Part shown: positions 38,584-46,535 of the stretch, piece by piece
Layout: each line of letters starts with the position of its first letter
How positions within the stretch are numbered: the stretch's first letter is position 1
From: Jiella pelagia
Lineage (GTDB): Bacteria > Pseudomonadota > Alphaproteobacteria > Rhizobiales > Rhizobiaceae
Length of the DNA: 64,000 nt
Assembly: GCF_026898155.1 (NCBI RefSeq)
Contig: NZ_CP114029.1
Location: 4,816,001 to 4,880,000 of the forward strand
Reading direction: 5' to 3'
Notes under the pieces: generated by a model
The model's input: only the letters and a program-made list of their open reading frames with translations
The model's database searches: none
Told to the model about the DNA's origin: nothing
Made by a program: the position numbers and the translations under genes

Positions 38584-39072
38584 ATGCGCAAACTTACGAC
38601 GCTGCTGCTGGCCGCCATGTTGCCGCTGGCTCCTGCCACCGCCCTGGCGGCCGGGAGCCATTCGGGGGGACATGACGACGAGATGATGCTCGGCAAGCCG
38701 GCGGAGCCCGCGCAAGCGGGGCGAACGATCGCCGTGCGGATGCTGGAGACTGACGACGGCGAGATGCTGTTCGAGCCGTCGTCGATCGCGGTCAAGCGGG
38801 GCGAAACCGTGCTTCTGGACATCCGCAACGATGGCGAGCTTGAGCACGAGTTCGTCATGGACGAACAGGAGGCGATCCAGGAGCACAAGGGGCTCATGGA
38901 GAAGTTCCCGGAGATGGAGCACGCCGATCCGAACTCCGTGCGTCTGGCGCCCGGGGAGAGCGGCCAGATCGCCTGGACCTTCACCAATGACGGCAGCTTC
39001 GAGTTCGCCTGTCTGATCCCCGGCCACTACGAATCCGGCATGCACGGTCCGCTAGACGTGGCCGCCAAGTAA
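38584..39072 (+). CDS. periplasmic cupredoxin-domain protein
   Basis: The 162-residue protein has a signal peptide (LTTLLLAAMLPLAPATALA), a His/Met-rich segment (GSHSGGHDDEMM) and one cupredoxin domain. Likely copper ligands are His in ELEHEF and the loop CLIPGHYESGMHG (Cys, His, Met), a type 1 site. It resembles CopI-like copper-tolerance cupredoxins. It lies 45 bases after the oxidase and may pass electrons or copper. Confidence 0.88.
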   Translation: MRKLTTLLLAAMLPLAPATALAAGSHSGGHDDEMMLGKPAEPAQAGRTIAVRMLETDDGEMLFEPSSIAVKRGETVLLDIRNDGELEHEFVMDEQEAIQEHKGLMEKFPEMEHADPNSVRLAPGESGQIAWTFTNDGSFEFACLIPGHYESGMHGPLDVAAK

Positions 39073-39103
39073 TCTCAAACACTGAATACGAGGAATGTAA
39101 CAA

Positions 39104-39493
39104 ATGAAAAAGATTCTCATCGCGGCTATTTCGAGCACGCTGATCACCTCATCTGCCTTCGCCGGCGGGCTAGTGCCCGGATCGGAAGCTGGAATCGAAA
39201 GTCATGAGACTGCCGAACGCCTTGCGATAGCGAAAGGAGGAGGGCATATCCCGCCAAATTCGGTGGATCATACCATATTTAGTCATCCGCCTCAGACGTT
39301 CGGCTACAGCGTTCCAGATGCAGGCGTAAGCAACCACAACATCATTCCCGGCTCTGAATATGGGATTGAGAAGCTGGAGGAGACCCGAAGAGATCAGGTG
39401 CAGTCTGGGAGTTTCGCGACCGGAAAGGCAACTGCCCCGACCCCTCTCGGCTGGAACTTCCTCGTTCCCGGATCCGAGTATGGCCTGCTGTAA
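39104..39493 (+). CDS. secreted protein with three PGSEYG repeats
   Basis: The 129-residue protein has a clear signal peptide (KKILIAAISSTLITSSAFA). Three near-identical motifs occur: LVPGSEAGIES at the mature N-terminus, IIPGSEYGIEK in the middle, and LVPGSEYGLL at the very end, spaced about 47-65 residues apart. The gene is visibly less GC-rich than its neighbours. No Cys or Met cluster is present. I recognise no family. It lies between the cupredoxin and CusF-like genes, which suggests envelope function. Confidence 0.72.
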   Translation: MKKILIAAISSTLITSSAFAGGLVPGSEAGIESHETAERLAIAKGGGHIPPNSVDHTIFSHPPQTFGYSVPDAGVSNHNIIPGSEYGIEKLEETRRDQVQSGSFATGKATAPTPLGWNFLVPGSEYGLL

Positions 39494-39580
39494 TGCTGGT
39501 TATCGTTGGCCAGATGGAAGAGCGTCTGGCTAGCGACACTCGCGACCAAAGAAATCAAATCTTCTAAAGGAAAAAATACG

Positions 39581-39862
39581 ATGAAATTGACCAAAATTGC
39601 GACCTTCGCGTTCCTTGCGTTCTCCGTGGCGAGTCCATCGATAGCCGCTGAATTCACCAAAGGAACCGTGCAGAAGGTCGACGCCAAGGCCAAGAAGCTG
39701 ACGATCAAGCATGAGGAACTGGTCAATCTCGACATGCCGGCGATGACAATGGTGTTCGTCGTCGCCGATCCGGCGATGCTGGAAACGGCGAAGGAAGGTC
39801 AGGCGATCGAGTTCGTTGCGGAACGAGTTCGCGGCAAGTTGACCGTCGTCGAGATGAAATAA
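39581..39862 (+). CDS. CusF-like periplasmic copper-binding protein
   Basis: This 93-residue protein has a signal peptide (TKIATFAFLAFSVASPSIAA) and a small OB-fold pattern. The Cu(I) site in CusF uses His, Trp and two Met; here IKHEELVNLDMPAMTMVF keeps His and both Met of MTM-type spacing, but the Trp position is Met. CusF relatives with this change are known. It delivers copper to efflux components. An inverted repeat follows its stop. Confidence 0.85.
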   Translation: MKLTKIATFAFLAFSVASPSIAAEFTKGTVQKVDAKAKKLTIKHEELVNLDMPAMTMVFVVADPAMLETAKEGQAIEFVAERVRGKLTVVEMK

Positions 39863-39870
39863 TGGACTTT

Positions 39871-39900
39871 CCCGCCGGGCGGCACCAACCGCCCGGCGGG
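39871..39900. terminator. perfect 12-bp hairpin, possible transcription terminator
   Basis: CCCGCCGGGCGG and CCGCCCGGCGGG flank a six-base loop (CACCAA), 8 bases after the CusF-like stop. The stem is perfect and very GC-rich, but no T-run follows, so it could be an attenuator or processing barrier rather than a strong intrinsic terminator. Confidence 0.6.
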
Positions 39901-39937
39901 ACCACGTCCCAAGTCCCACCATCCAGAGACCCGCACC

Positions 39938-40387
39938 ATGAAATACTCGATCTTCGGCGCGATGATCGCGACCTCCACCATCGTGATGTTCGGACTGATG
40001 TATCTGAACACTTACAGCCTCGATCATATCCTTTTCAGCGAAACCCGGGCGTGGATGGCGATCGTCATGGGGGCGACAATGGCCGTCATCATGCTGGCCT
40101 TCATGCTCGGCATGTACCGGAACCGGACGGCCAATATCGCGATCTTCGCCGCTGCAATCATCGCCTTCGCCGGCTCGCTCTATCTCGTGCGCAGCCAGGA
40201 CACGGTCGCGGACGTCGCCTGGATGAAAGCGATGATCCCGCATCATTCGATCGCTATCCTGACCAGCGAGCGCGCCAACATCTCCGATCCGCGCGTCCGC
40301 AAGCTCGCTGACGAGATCATCGAGGCGCAGCGCCGGGAAATCGGCGAGATGAAGGCTCTGATTGCCGATCTCGAGGGCCAGGACTGA
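39938..40387 (+). CDS. DUF305 membrane protein
   Basis: The 149-residue protein has three membrane helices followed by the DUF305 core (AMIPHHSIAILTSERANISDPRVRKLADEI). PHHSIA is the metal-type His pair. The first 140 residues match the protein at 44840-45700 strongly (FGLMYLNTYSLDHILFSE versus FVLMYLNTYALEHVFFSE). It lies 37 bases after the hairpin and precedes the cyclase gene. Confidence 0.87.
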   Translation: MKYSIFGAMIATSTIVMFGLMYLNTYSLDHILFSETRAWMAIVMGATMAVIMLAFMLGMYRNRTANIAIFAAAIIAFAGSLYLVRSQDTVADVAWMKAMIPHHSIAILTSERANISDPRVRKLADEIIEAQRREIGEMKALIADLEGQD

Positions 40388-40450
40388 TTCGCTGAGTGAC
40401 CTTCAAGATCGAAAACGGGAATCGTTTGCGGCGGAGCGCAATTCACACTG

Positions 40451-41761
40451 ATGGCAGTAGTCGACTTTGCAGGGGAGGAACTTGATCGGACGATCATCCG
40501 GGTGGAATCCCGCAATGAGATGCGGACCGTCATCTGGCGGTTCTTCGCATTGGCGGTCTTTGCGATTTCGGTGGCTTTGGAACCGGACATCGAGAGCCAT
40601 GGGATCCACCTGATACTGCTCGCCGCTTACACGGGCACGTCCTTCACCGCAGTGCTTCTCGTCGCGACAGGCGCGTTCCGAGCGAGTTTCAACTGGGTTT
40701 ACGTGTTCATCGACGCGGTGCTTGTCGTCTACCTCGCGGCAGAGCACATGTTCATCCCGGGAATCTCGGTCTCCGATGCGCTGGCCACGCCAAGTCTCGC
40801 CATCGCGTTCGTCCTCCTGGCGCATGCCAGCATGCGAATGCGTGTCGGACCCGTCCTCTTCTTCGCAGCGATCGTGTCGCTCGGGTCTATCGTAACTGGG
40901 GCGATGTCACTCTTCGCTGACCCCTACCGATTGGGCCTCGCGCAGGAAGATCTCCAGGCGGCCAGTGTTCGGCTTCTGGCATTCGCCGCTGTTGCGGCCA
41001 TCCAGATCATGCTGGTCGTGGACATCAAACGCTTGGTGAGATCAACGTTGTCGAAGTCGAGTGAGCGCGCCAACCTCGCTCGCTTCTTTTCTCCGGGGAC
41101 AGCCGAACTCCTCGCTTCGAGAGGGTTGGGCGTTGGCCTGGCACGCCACGAGGCGGCCGTCATGTTCCTGGATATCCGCGGGTTCACCAGCCTCGCAGAG
41201 AAGATGCCCCTTGAGGAGGTCGCATCACTGCTATCGGACTTCAGGTACCGCGTCGTCGCGATGGTCTCTGAATACGGTGGCACCATCGACAAGTTCATCG
41301 GCGATGGGGTCATGGTCGTATTTGGCTTTCCCGCATCCAGCCAGCAGGACACCGCGAATGCATTCGACTGTTCCCAGCAGTTGATTCAGCAGCTTGACGC
41401 GTGGAGTGACCGACGTGTCGGCTCCGGTGAAGCTGCGCTGTCTTTCGGCATAGGCCTGCACCATGGGAGCGTCATTGGAGGCGTAATCGCCGCCGGGGCT
41501 CATAACGAATGCACTGTACTCGGCGACGCCGTAAACCTTGCGAGCCGGCTTCAGGCGATGTGTCGAAGCCTCGACGCGGATATCGTGATGTCGCGAGCCA
41601 TGGCCGAGCGGTTGCATGAGCACCGGTTGGACGAACGCTGGACCGTGAAGTCCCGTGCAAGGATCCCTGGTCGGACTGGAATGTCGGATGTCGTCTACCT
41701 TCCATCTAGTCGAGCACGTCCCGCAGTGCCTGAAATGGCGGGCAGGGGAAAGGTTTCATGA
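40451..41761 (+). CDS. membrane-bound class III adenylate cyclase
   Basis: The 436-residue protein has about five or six membrane helices (residues 30-190), then a class III catalytic domain. Metal-binding Asp241 (FLDIRGFTS) and Asp285 (FIGDGVMVVFG) are present, as are Asn362 and Arg366 of the transition-state motif (LGDAVNLASRL). It should make cAMP. The N-terminal part has no named sensor domain. A cyclase inside a copper operon is unusual and suggests that metal or membrane state is coupled to cAMP; this is inference. Confidence 0.87.
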   Translation: MAVVDFAGEELDRTIIRVESRNEMRTVIWRFFALAVFAISVALEPDIESHGIHLILLAAYTGTSFTAVLLVATGAFRASFNWVYVFIDAVLVVYLAAEHMFIPGISVSDALATPSLAIAFVLLAHASMRMRVGPVLFFAAIVSLGSIVTGAMSLFADPYRLGLAQEDLQAASVRLLAFAAVAAIQIMLVVDIKRLVRSTLSKSSERANLARFFSPGTAELLASRGLGVGLARHEAAVMFLDIRGFTSLAEKMPLEEVASLLSDFRYRVVAMVSEYGGTIDKFIGDGVMVVFGFPASSQQDTANAFDCSQQLIQQLDAWSDRRVGSGEAALSFGIGLHHGSVIGGVIAAGAHNECTVLGDAVNLASRLQAMCRSLDADIVMSRAMAERLHEHRLDERWTVKSRARIPGRTGMSDVVYLPSSRARPAVPEMAGRGKVS

Positions 41762-41849
41762 CATCTGCCGCCGCTGCGGCGATCAATCCGAGCCAGACGG
41801 TCGCACCGGCGCACGATGAAGGCTTCTGCGGCTGGGGAGGGCCAGCACG

Positions 41850-43250
41850 ATGACATGTCCGATCAGTCGCCGGAGCTTCCTGCTCGGATCGTGCGCGATG
41901 CTTGCAACGACCGGAATACCGAGGGCATCCGCCGCCACGCGGCACCGTCTCGTCGCTGCCGTAGGCCAGTCGCAGATCGTGCCCGAGACATTCGCAGGCC
42001 CAACGCCAGTCTGGGCATTCAACGGTACCGCGCCCGGGCCGGTGCTGCGGGTGCGTGCAGGCGAACGCCTGGCCGTCGATGTCGAGAACGGCCTCGACCA
42101 GCCGACCAGCGTGCACTGGCACGGCATCCGGATCGACAACGCGATGGATGGCGTGCCCGGGCTGACGCAGGCGGCGATCGCGCCGGGCGAGCAATTTTCC
42201 TACGATTTCGCCGCGCCGGATCCGGGGACCTACTGGTACCATTCCCACAATCGATCCTGGGAGCAGAATGCCCGCGGGCTTCACGGGGCGCTGATCGTCG
42301 AGGAGCCTGAGCCGTGGCGGGGTGCCGACCGCGACCTTGTCCTGGTCCTCGACGACTGGCGTCTCGCCCAAGACGGCGCCATCGCAGACGGCTTCGGCCA
42401 GATGATGGAATGGGCACATGGCGGCCGCATCGGCAACACGCCGACGGTCAATGGGCGCCTCGGCTCAAAGGTCGCCGTCCGGCCGAACGAGCGGGTCCGG
42501 GTGCGCCTGATCAATGCGGCCAATGCCCGGATCATGGAGATCGCCTTTGCGGATCTGCCGATGCGCCTGCTGGCGCTCGACGGCATGCCGACGACGATCG
42601 AAGCGCTAAGCGGAACCGTCCAGCTTGCGCCCGCACAAAGGGCCGACCTCCTGGTCGACTTTGCCGGAGCGGACGGGGACACGATCCCGCTGTCGCTCCA
42701 GACGCGGGATGGGCCTTTCGAGATGGCCACGTTCGCGCTTCAAGGGGACCCCGTGCGATCGCGATATCCCGATCCTGTCGGGCTGCCGCTGTCCGGCCCG
42801 GCCCCTCTGCCCGAATTATCGGACGCCTTCAGAACCGATCTGGTGATGGAGGGCGGCGCCATGGGCAGCATGCAGGGCGCCACGCATCAGGGACGCTGGA
42901 TGGACATGCGCGAACTCGTCTCGAAAGGCCGGGTCTGGTCGTTCAATGGGGTGGCCGGCGACATGGACCAACCGCTCGCGACGGTGGCGCGAGGCCGTCC
43001 GATCGTCTTCACCCTGCGCAACGCGACCCGGTGGCCCCATGCGATGCATGTCCACGGTCACCACTTCCGTGTCGTCTCCCGCGACGGCAGGCCCGTTGCG
43101 AGCCCGGTCCTGCGCGACACCGAGCTGATGATGCCCGACGAGACGATCGAGATCGCCTTTATCGCCGACAATCCCGGGAAATGGCTGCTCCATTGCCACA
43201 TGCTGGAGCATGCCGCCGGCGGCATGATGACCTGGTTCGACGTGACATGA
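41850..43250 (+). CDS. Tat-exported three-domain multicopper oxidase (CueO/laccase type)
   Basis: The 466-residue protein has a twin-arginine signal (SRRSFLLGS) and all four copper motifs: HWHGIR, WYHSHNRS, HAMHVHGHHF and HCHMLEHAAGGM. The type 1 site has the axial Met in AAGGM. GGGGAGG nine bases before ATG 41850 fixes the start. It probably oxidises Cu(I) to Cu(II) in the periplasm. A c-type cytochrome gene follows at once, which could accept or donate electrons. Confidence 0.92.
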   Translation: MTCPISRRSFLLGSCAMLATTGIPRASAATRHRLVAAVGQSQIVPETFAGPTPVWAFNGTAPGPVLRVRAGERLAVDVENGLDQPTSVHWHGIRIDNAMDGVPGLTQAAIAPGEQFSYDFAAPDPGTYWYHSHNRSWEQNARGLHGALIVEEPEPWRGADRDLVLVLDDWRLAQDGAIADGFGQMMEWAHGGRIGNTPTVNGRLGSKVAVRPNERVRVRLINAANARIMEIAFADLPMRLLALDGMPTTIEALSGTVQLAPAQRADLLVDFAGADGDTIPLSLQTRDGPFEMATFALQGDPVRSRYPDPVGLPLSGPAPLPELSDAFRTDLVMEGGAMGSMQGATHQGRWMDMRELVSKGRVWSFNGVAGDMDQPLATVARGRPIVFTLRNATRWPHAMHVHGHHFRVVSRDGRPVASPVLRDTELMMPDETIEIAFIADNPGKWLLHCHMLEHAAGGMMTWFDVT

Positions 43251-43260
43251 GGAGACGCCG

Positions 43261-43674
43261 ATGACGGTATCGAAAGCGACCATTTCGGCCATCGCCGGCG
43301 CGCTCGCAATTGGCGCGTTCCTTGTCTGGCGGACCCTCTCCGGGGGAACGCCATCCGACGCGCATATCGTGGCCGTGACAGTCCCGCAGCTCTCCGTCCG
43401 GGCAGAGCGTGGACAGGAACTCTTCGCCGCGAACTGTGCTGCCTGTCACGGGCAGAACGCCGGCGGCACCGGACAGGGGCCGCCGCTGATCCACCGGATC
43501 TACGAGCCGAACCACCATGGCGACCAGGCATTCCTGATCGCCGCGACCCAAGGCGTTCGTGCCCACCACTGGGGCTTCGGAAACATGCCGCCGGTCGCGG
43601 GCGTGAGCGAGCGGCAAGTCGCCGACATCGTCGCCTATGTTCGCGAGGTCCAGAAGGCCAACGGCATCTTCTGA
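43261..43674 (+). CDS. membrane-anchored c-type cytochrome
   Basis: The 137-residue protein has an uncleaved-looking N-terminal helix and the haem site CAACH with a distal Met in FGNMPPV. GAGGAG precedes its ATG. It follows the multicopper oxidase by 10 bases and is convergent with the minus-strand gene at 43686. It probably links the oxidase to the respiratory chain. Confidence 0.88.
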   Translation: MTVSKATISAIAGALAIGAFLVWRTLSGGTPSDAHIVAVTVPQLSVRAERGQELFAANCAACHGQNAGGTGQGPPLIHRIYEPNHHGDQAFLIAATQGVRAHHWGFGNMPPVAGVSERQVADIVAYVREVQKANGIF

Positions 43675-43685
43675 CCCCGCCACGA

Positions 43686-43808
43686 TCATCGTCGCAGGTA
43701 TTTCACCAGCGCCGCGATCACCAGCACGAAGACCACAAGGACCAGAATGCCCCAGAGTCCCATGCCAAAGGGCATCCATCCCATATCGCCAGAGTGTTCG
43801 CCCATCAT
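43686..43808 (-). CDS. small membrane protein
   Basis: The 40-residue protein reads MMGEHSGDMGWMPFGMGLWG and then one hydrophobic helix ending KYLRR. AGGAGAAC lies just before the start. It resembles the 47-residue protein at 49540-49683, which has the same Met/Gly head and RYLR end. Similar small SHOCT-less proteins occur in copper clusters. Its function is unknown. Confidence 0.65.
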   Translation of the reverse strand: MMGEHSGDMGWMPFGMGLWGILVLVVFVLVIAALVKYLRR

Positions 43809-43940
43809 CGTTGTTCTCCTTGCTAAAGGTGGCTTTTCCGTCGGGTAGTCTTGCGAGCCAACGCCGGAGTTCTTGTCGAAGACGAGGAGCGTCCCCGATC
43901 CTTGTCCGCAGTGTTGGCACATGGTTGGAACGAGGAGGCT

Positions 43941-44714
43941 TCAGCCTCCCCAGATCATGCGCAGGGGCATCCACAGGCCCATGCCGATCATGACGAGGTT
44001 CTCGGTCAGCGACACGAAGCCCAGGGGCACGTTCGAGCCGCCGCCGACGCAGGCGCATTTGAGTTCGCGCTTCTGCACATAGACCGCATAGAAGACCGAG
44101 ACGGCGCCGATCGTCCCGATGATCAGCGCGATCGGCGCCGACAGCCAGGTGAGGGTGCCGGCGATCATCAGCACGCCGGCCAGCGTCTCGCCGAACGGGT
44201 AGATCTTGCCGTAGCGCACCCATCGCTTGGCCAGGAGGTCGTAGTTCAGGAACATGGTCGAGAAGCTTTCGACGTCCTGCAGCTTCTGGATGCCGAGCAG
44301 GCACATGGAGATGGCGAAGAACCACTCGATCGCCCGCACGGTGAAGATCGTCTCGTATGCAGCGAAGGAGACCGCCAGCGCCATCAGGAAGGCGACCGAG
44401 AAGATGGCGATCACCGGCTGGTAGGTGGTCTCGTCCTCCGACTGGACCGACTTGCCGAAATGTTCGCGCAGGTCAGTATAGCCGCCGACGCGATCGCCGC
44501 CAATGAAGGCCTGCGGCGTCGTCTCGACGCCATGCTTCGCCTTGAAGGCGTCGGTCTCCTCGCGGGTGGTCAGCCAGTTGTCGTCGACCGCGTACCCTTC
44601 GCGCTCGAGAAGGTCCTTCGACTTCAGCCCGTAGGGGCAGACATGTCCCTCCATGACCATCCGGTAGAGGACGGCCTTCTTTCCTGATGAAGAGGGCAAT
44701 ACAGCACTCACCAT
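43941..44714 (-). CDS. glutaredoxin-MauE/DoxX fusion membrane protein
   Basis: The 257-residue protein starts with a glutaredoxin domain (LYRMVMEGHVCPYGLKSKDL; the CPYG motif has one Cys). It continues into a four-helix MauE-like domain with CLLGIQKLQDVESF, LLAKRWVRYGKIYPFGE and a terminal CACVGGGSNVPLG. MauE-type proteins handle disulfides or thiols at the membrane. GGAGGATC precedes ATG 44714. A CueR-type operator lies 64 bases upstream, so copper probably induces it. A truncated copy of its first domain is at 28362. Confidence 0.85.
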   Translation of the reverse strand: MVSAVLPSSSGKKAVLYRMVMEGHVCPYGLKSKDLLEREGYAVDDNWLTTREETDAFKAKHGVETTPQAFIGGDRVGGYTDLREHFGKSVQSEDETTYQPVIAIFSVAFLMALAVSFAAYETIFTVRAIEWFFAISMCLLGIQKLQDVESFSTMFLNYDLLAKRWVRYGKIYPFGETLAGVLMIAGTLTWLSAPIALIIGTIGAVSVFYAVYVQKRELKCACVGGGSNVPLGFVSLTENLVMIGMGLWMPLRMIWGG

Positions 44715-44777
44715 GATCCTCCCATGAACCGCGTTCAGCGACCAAACATCCATTCACTGACCATCAGTACCAGATGA

Positions 44778-44801
44778 GGGTCCCGGTAGCTGGAAGGTCA
44801 A
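44778..44801 (-). promoter_or_regulatory. CueR-type operator/promoter of the glutaredoxin-MauE gene
   Basis: On the minus strand TTGACC overlaps ACCTTCC-AGCTACC-GGGACCC. The left arm is perfect, the right arm diverged. It points at the start codon 64 bases downstream. Confidence 0.68.
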
Positions 44802-44839
44802 GTCTGCGCAGAGAATCGGCTGTCGAAGCCTTGCGCCGA

Positions 44840-45700
44840 TCAGGCGGGTTTACATCCATAAAAGCCGCGATAGCCGACCGTCAGCCCCTGATCGAGCGTG
44901 AAGACCAGCTCGGCATCGGATCGCCAGTCGGCCTCTTCCCCCAGGGGACGGACGGCGACGGACACGCCCGGCGCCCCGTAGACGACGCCGGTCTCCGTCC
45001 GGTCCTGCGCTTCCAGCGGCACGAGGACGCCGTTCAGTTTCATGGCTCCGTCGGCGCCGTCCTGCGCGGCCCAGAAGATGGGGTCGGTCTCGGGGCTGCG
45101 GTGGAAGACGCAGCGCGATCCGGCTGCAAGGATCTCGTCTGCCTCGGCCTTCGGCATCGGGGAGGGGTCGAGCGTCGAGACCAGGGCCTGGCCGAGGGCG
45201 TCCTCGATGGTGCCGACCTCAGCCGGCGGGTCCTGATAGATGGAATCCACCGTGTTGCCGTCCGACACCTCGGCGATGAGGTAGCGCATCTCGGCGATCT
45301 CGCGCCGCTGCGCCTCGATGATCTCGTCCGCCATCTTCCGCACCCGCGGATCGCGAATCTGTGCCCGCTCGGAGGTCATGATGGCAATGGAATGGTGCGG
45401 GATCATCGCCTGCATGTAGCTCGGCCCGGAGACCGTGACCTGGCTGCGCACGAGCCACAGGGAGAGCGCGAAGACGACGATGGCGCCCGCGAAGATCGCG
45501 ATGTTCAACGCCTTGTTGGCATACATTCCCAGCATGTAGGCCAGCATGATGACGGCCATGGTGGCGCCCATCAGGATCGCCATGTAGGTGCGCGTCTCCG
45601 AGAAGAAGACGTGCTCCAGGGCGTAGGTGTTGAGATACATCAGGACGAACATCACCACGGTCGAGGTGAGGATCATCAGTCCAAATCGCACGTAAGACAT
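44840..45700 (-). CDS. long DUF305 membrane protein
   Basis: The 286-residue protein has three membrane helices, then the DUF305 core (AMIPHHSIAIMTSERAQIRDPRVRKMADEI). A further 130-residue domain carries two Cys (GSRCVFHRSPE; GFYGCKPA). This extra domain is absent from the paralog at 39938. ATG 45700 is chosen by homology of YVRFGLMILTSTVVMF. It lies 16 bases downstream of the cytochrome c gene and is likely cotranscribed with it. Confidence 0.85.
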   Translation of the reverse strand: MSYVRFGLMILTSTVVMFVLMYLNTYALEHVFFSETRTYMAILMGATMAVIMLAYMLGMYANKALNIAIFAGAIVVFALSLWLVRSQVTVSGPSYMQAMIPHHSIAIMTSERAQIRDPRVRKMADEIIEAQRREIAEMRYLIAEVSDGNTVDSIYQDPPAEVGTIEDALGQALVSTLDPSPMPKAEADEILAAGSRCVFHRSPETDPIFWAAQDGADGAMKLNGVLVPLEAQDRTETGVVYGAPGVSVAVRPLGEEADWRSDAELVFTLDQGLTVGYRGFYGCKPA

Positions 45701-45716
45701 TGGTCTGGGCTTCTCC

Positions 45717-46320
45717 CTAATCGGCCTTTGGGGCGGGGGCGATGCCGTCCCCATCTCGAGCTTCACCGCCACCCGCGGGCACACCGTTCCCGTCGGTATC
45801 GGCGGCGTCGCCTGTCATCATTCGAAAATCCTCAGAGGTCAGCCCGGGCAACCGCGCCACGAACGCGGTCAGCGCGACGATCTCGTCGGGTTTGTGGTGA
45901 TCGCCGAAGGCCGGCATCCCCGTCATCCTGATGCCGTTCTCGATGATCCAGCGGATTTCTTCGGGTCGCCACTCTGCCGCTGCTTCCGCCAGATGTGGCG
46001 GCTCCGGCCGCATTCCTCGCGACCATTCCGCCGGGTCCTGGCCCGGCGCACCATGGCAGTAGACACAACTTTCTGCGTAATGAGCTGCGCCTTCAGCGAT
46101 GAGACTCGTCCGGAAAGCTTTCGGGCAACACAACGTCCCCCGCACGTCGTTCGACGGAGCGACGCATCGTCGTGTCCAACGTCCAGCGCACGGCATCGGT
46201 ATGCTGAGCGGAAGCAGCGATGTTGTATGCTCCAGTATATGTCACCGTGAGCCATATGGCGATCGCGGTCAGCACTGTTCCGATGATGCCCAAGAGAAGA
46301 CCAAGTCCGAGTCGCTTCAT
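45717..46320 (-). pseudogene. c-type cytochrome, frameshifted
   Basis: The first frame has a membrane anchor (KRLGLGLLLGIIGTVLTAIAI) ending VVLPESFPDE. The second has AEGAAHYAESCVYCHGAPGQ with the haem motif CVYCH and distal Met in RMTGMPAFGD. The break is at GAGACTC 46101-46107 (plus strand). Without the extra base the product reads PDELIAEGAAHYAESC. The start codon 46320 follows GGAGAG. It would be a small cytochrome partner of the DUF305 protein. Confidence 0.83.
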
Positions 46321-46535
46321 CGTACATCTCTCCTGTCAAATTCGTCCGCTCAGCCCGCGCTGCCTGAGGGAATTGCCACGAGTTCGATGTCCGATAGAAT
46401 GCGAAGCCGCTCTTGAGCGTTCCGCGGAACTTGAGAAGGCGGCTATGGGTGGTCCGATTGCTAATCCCGCTGTGTCAGCGACATATTAAGTATACTATAG
46501 AGAATTCGACGAAATATGAGTTTAGGACCGGTGAG

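Noticed and set aside
37057..39045. A 662-codon minus-strand open frame across the oxidase and cupredoxin.
   Set aside because: Same composition effect; plus-strand genes have signal peptides, copper motifs and overlapping starts.
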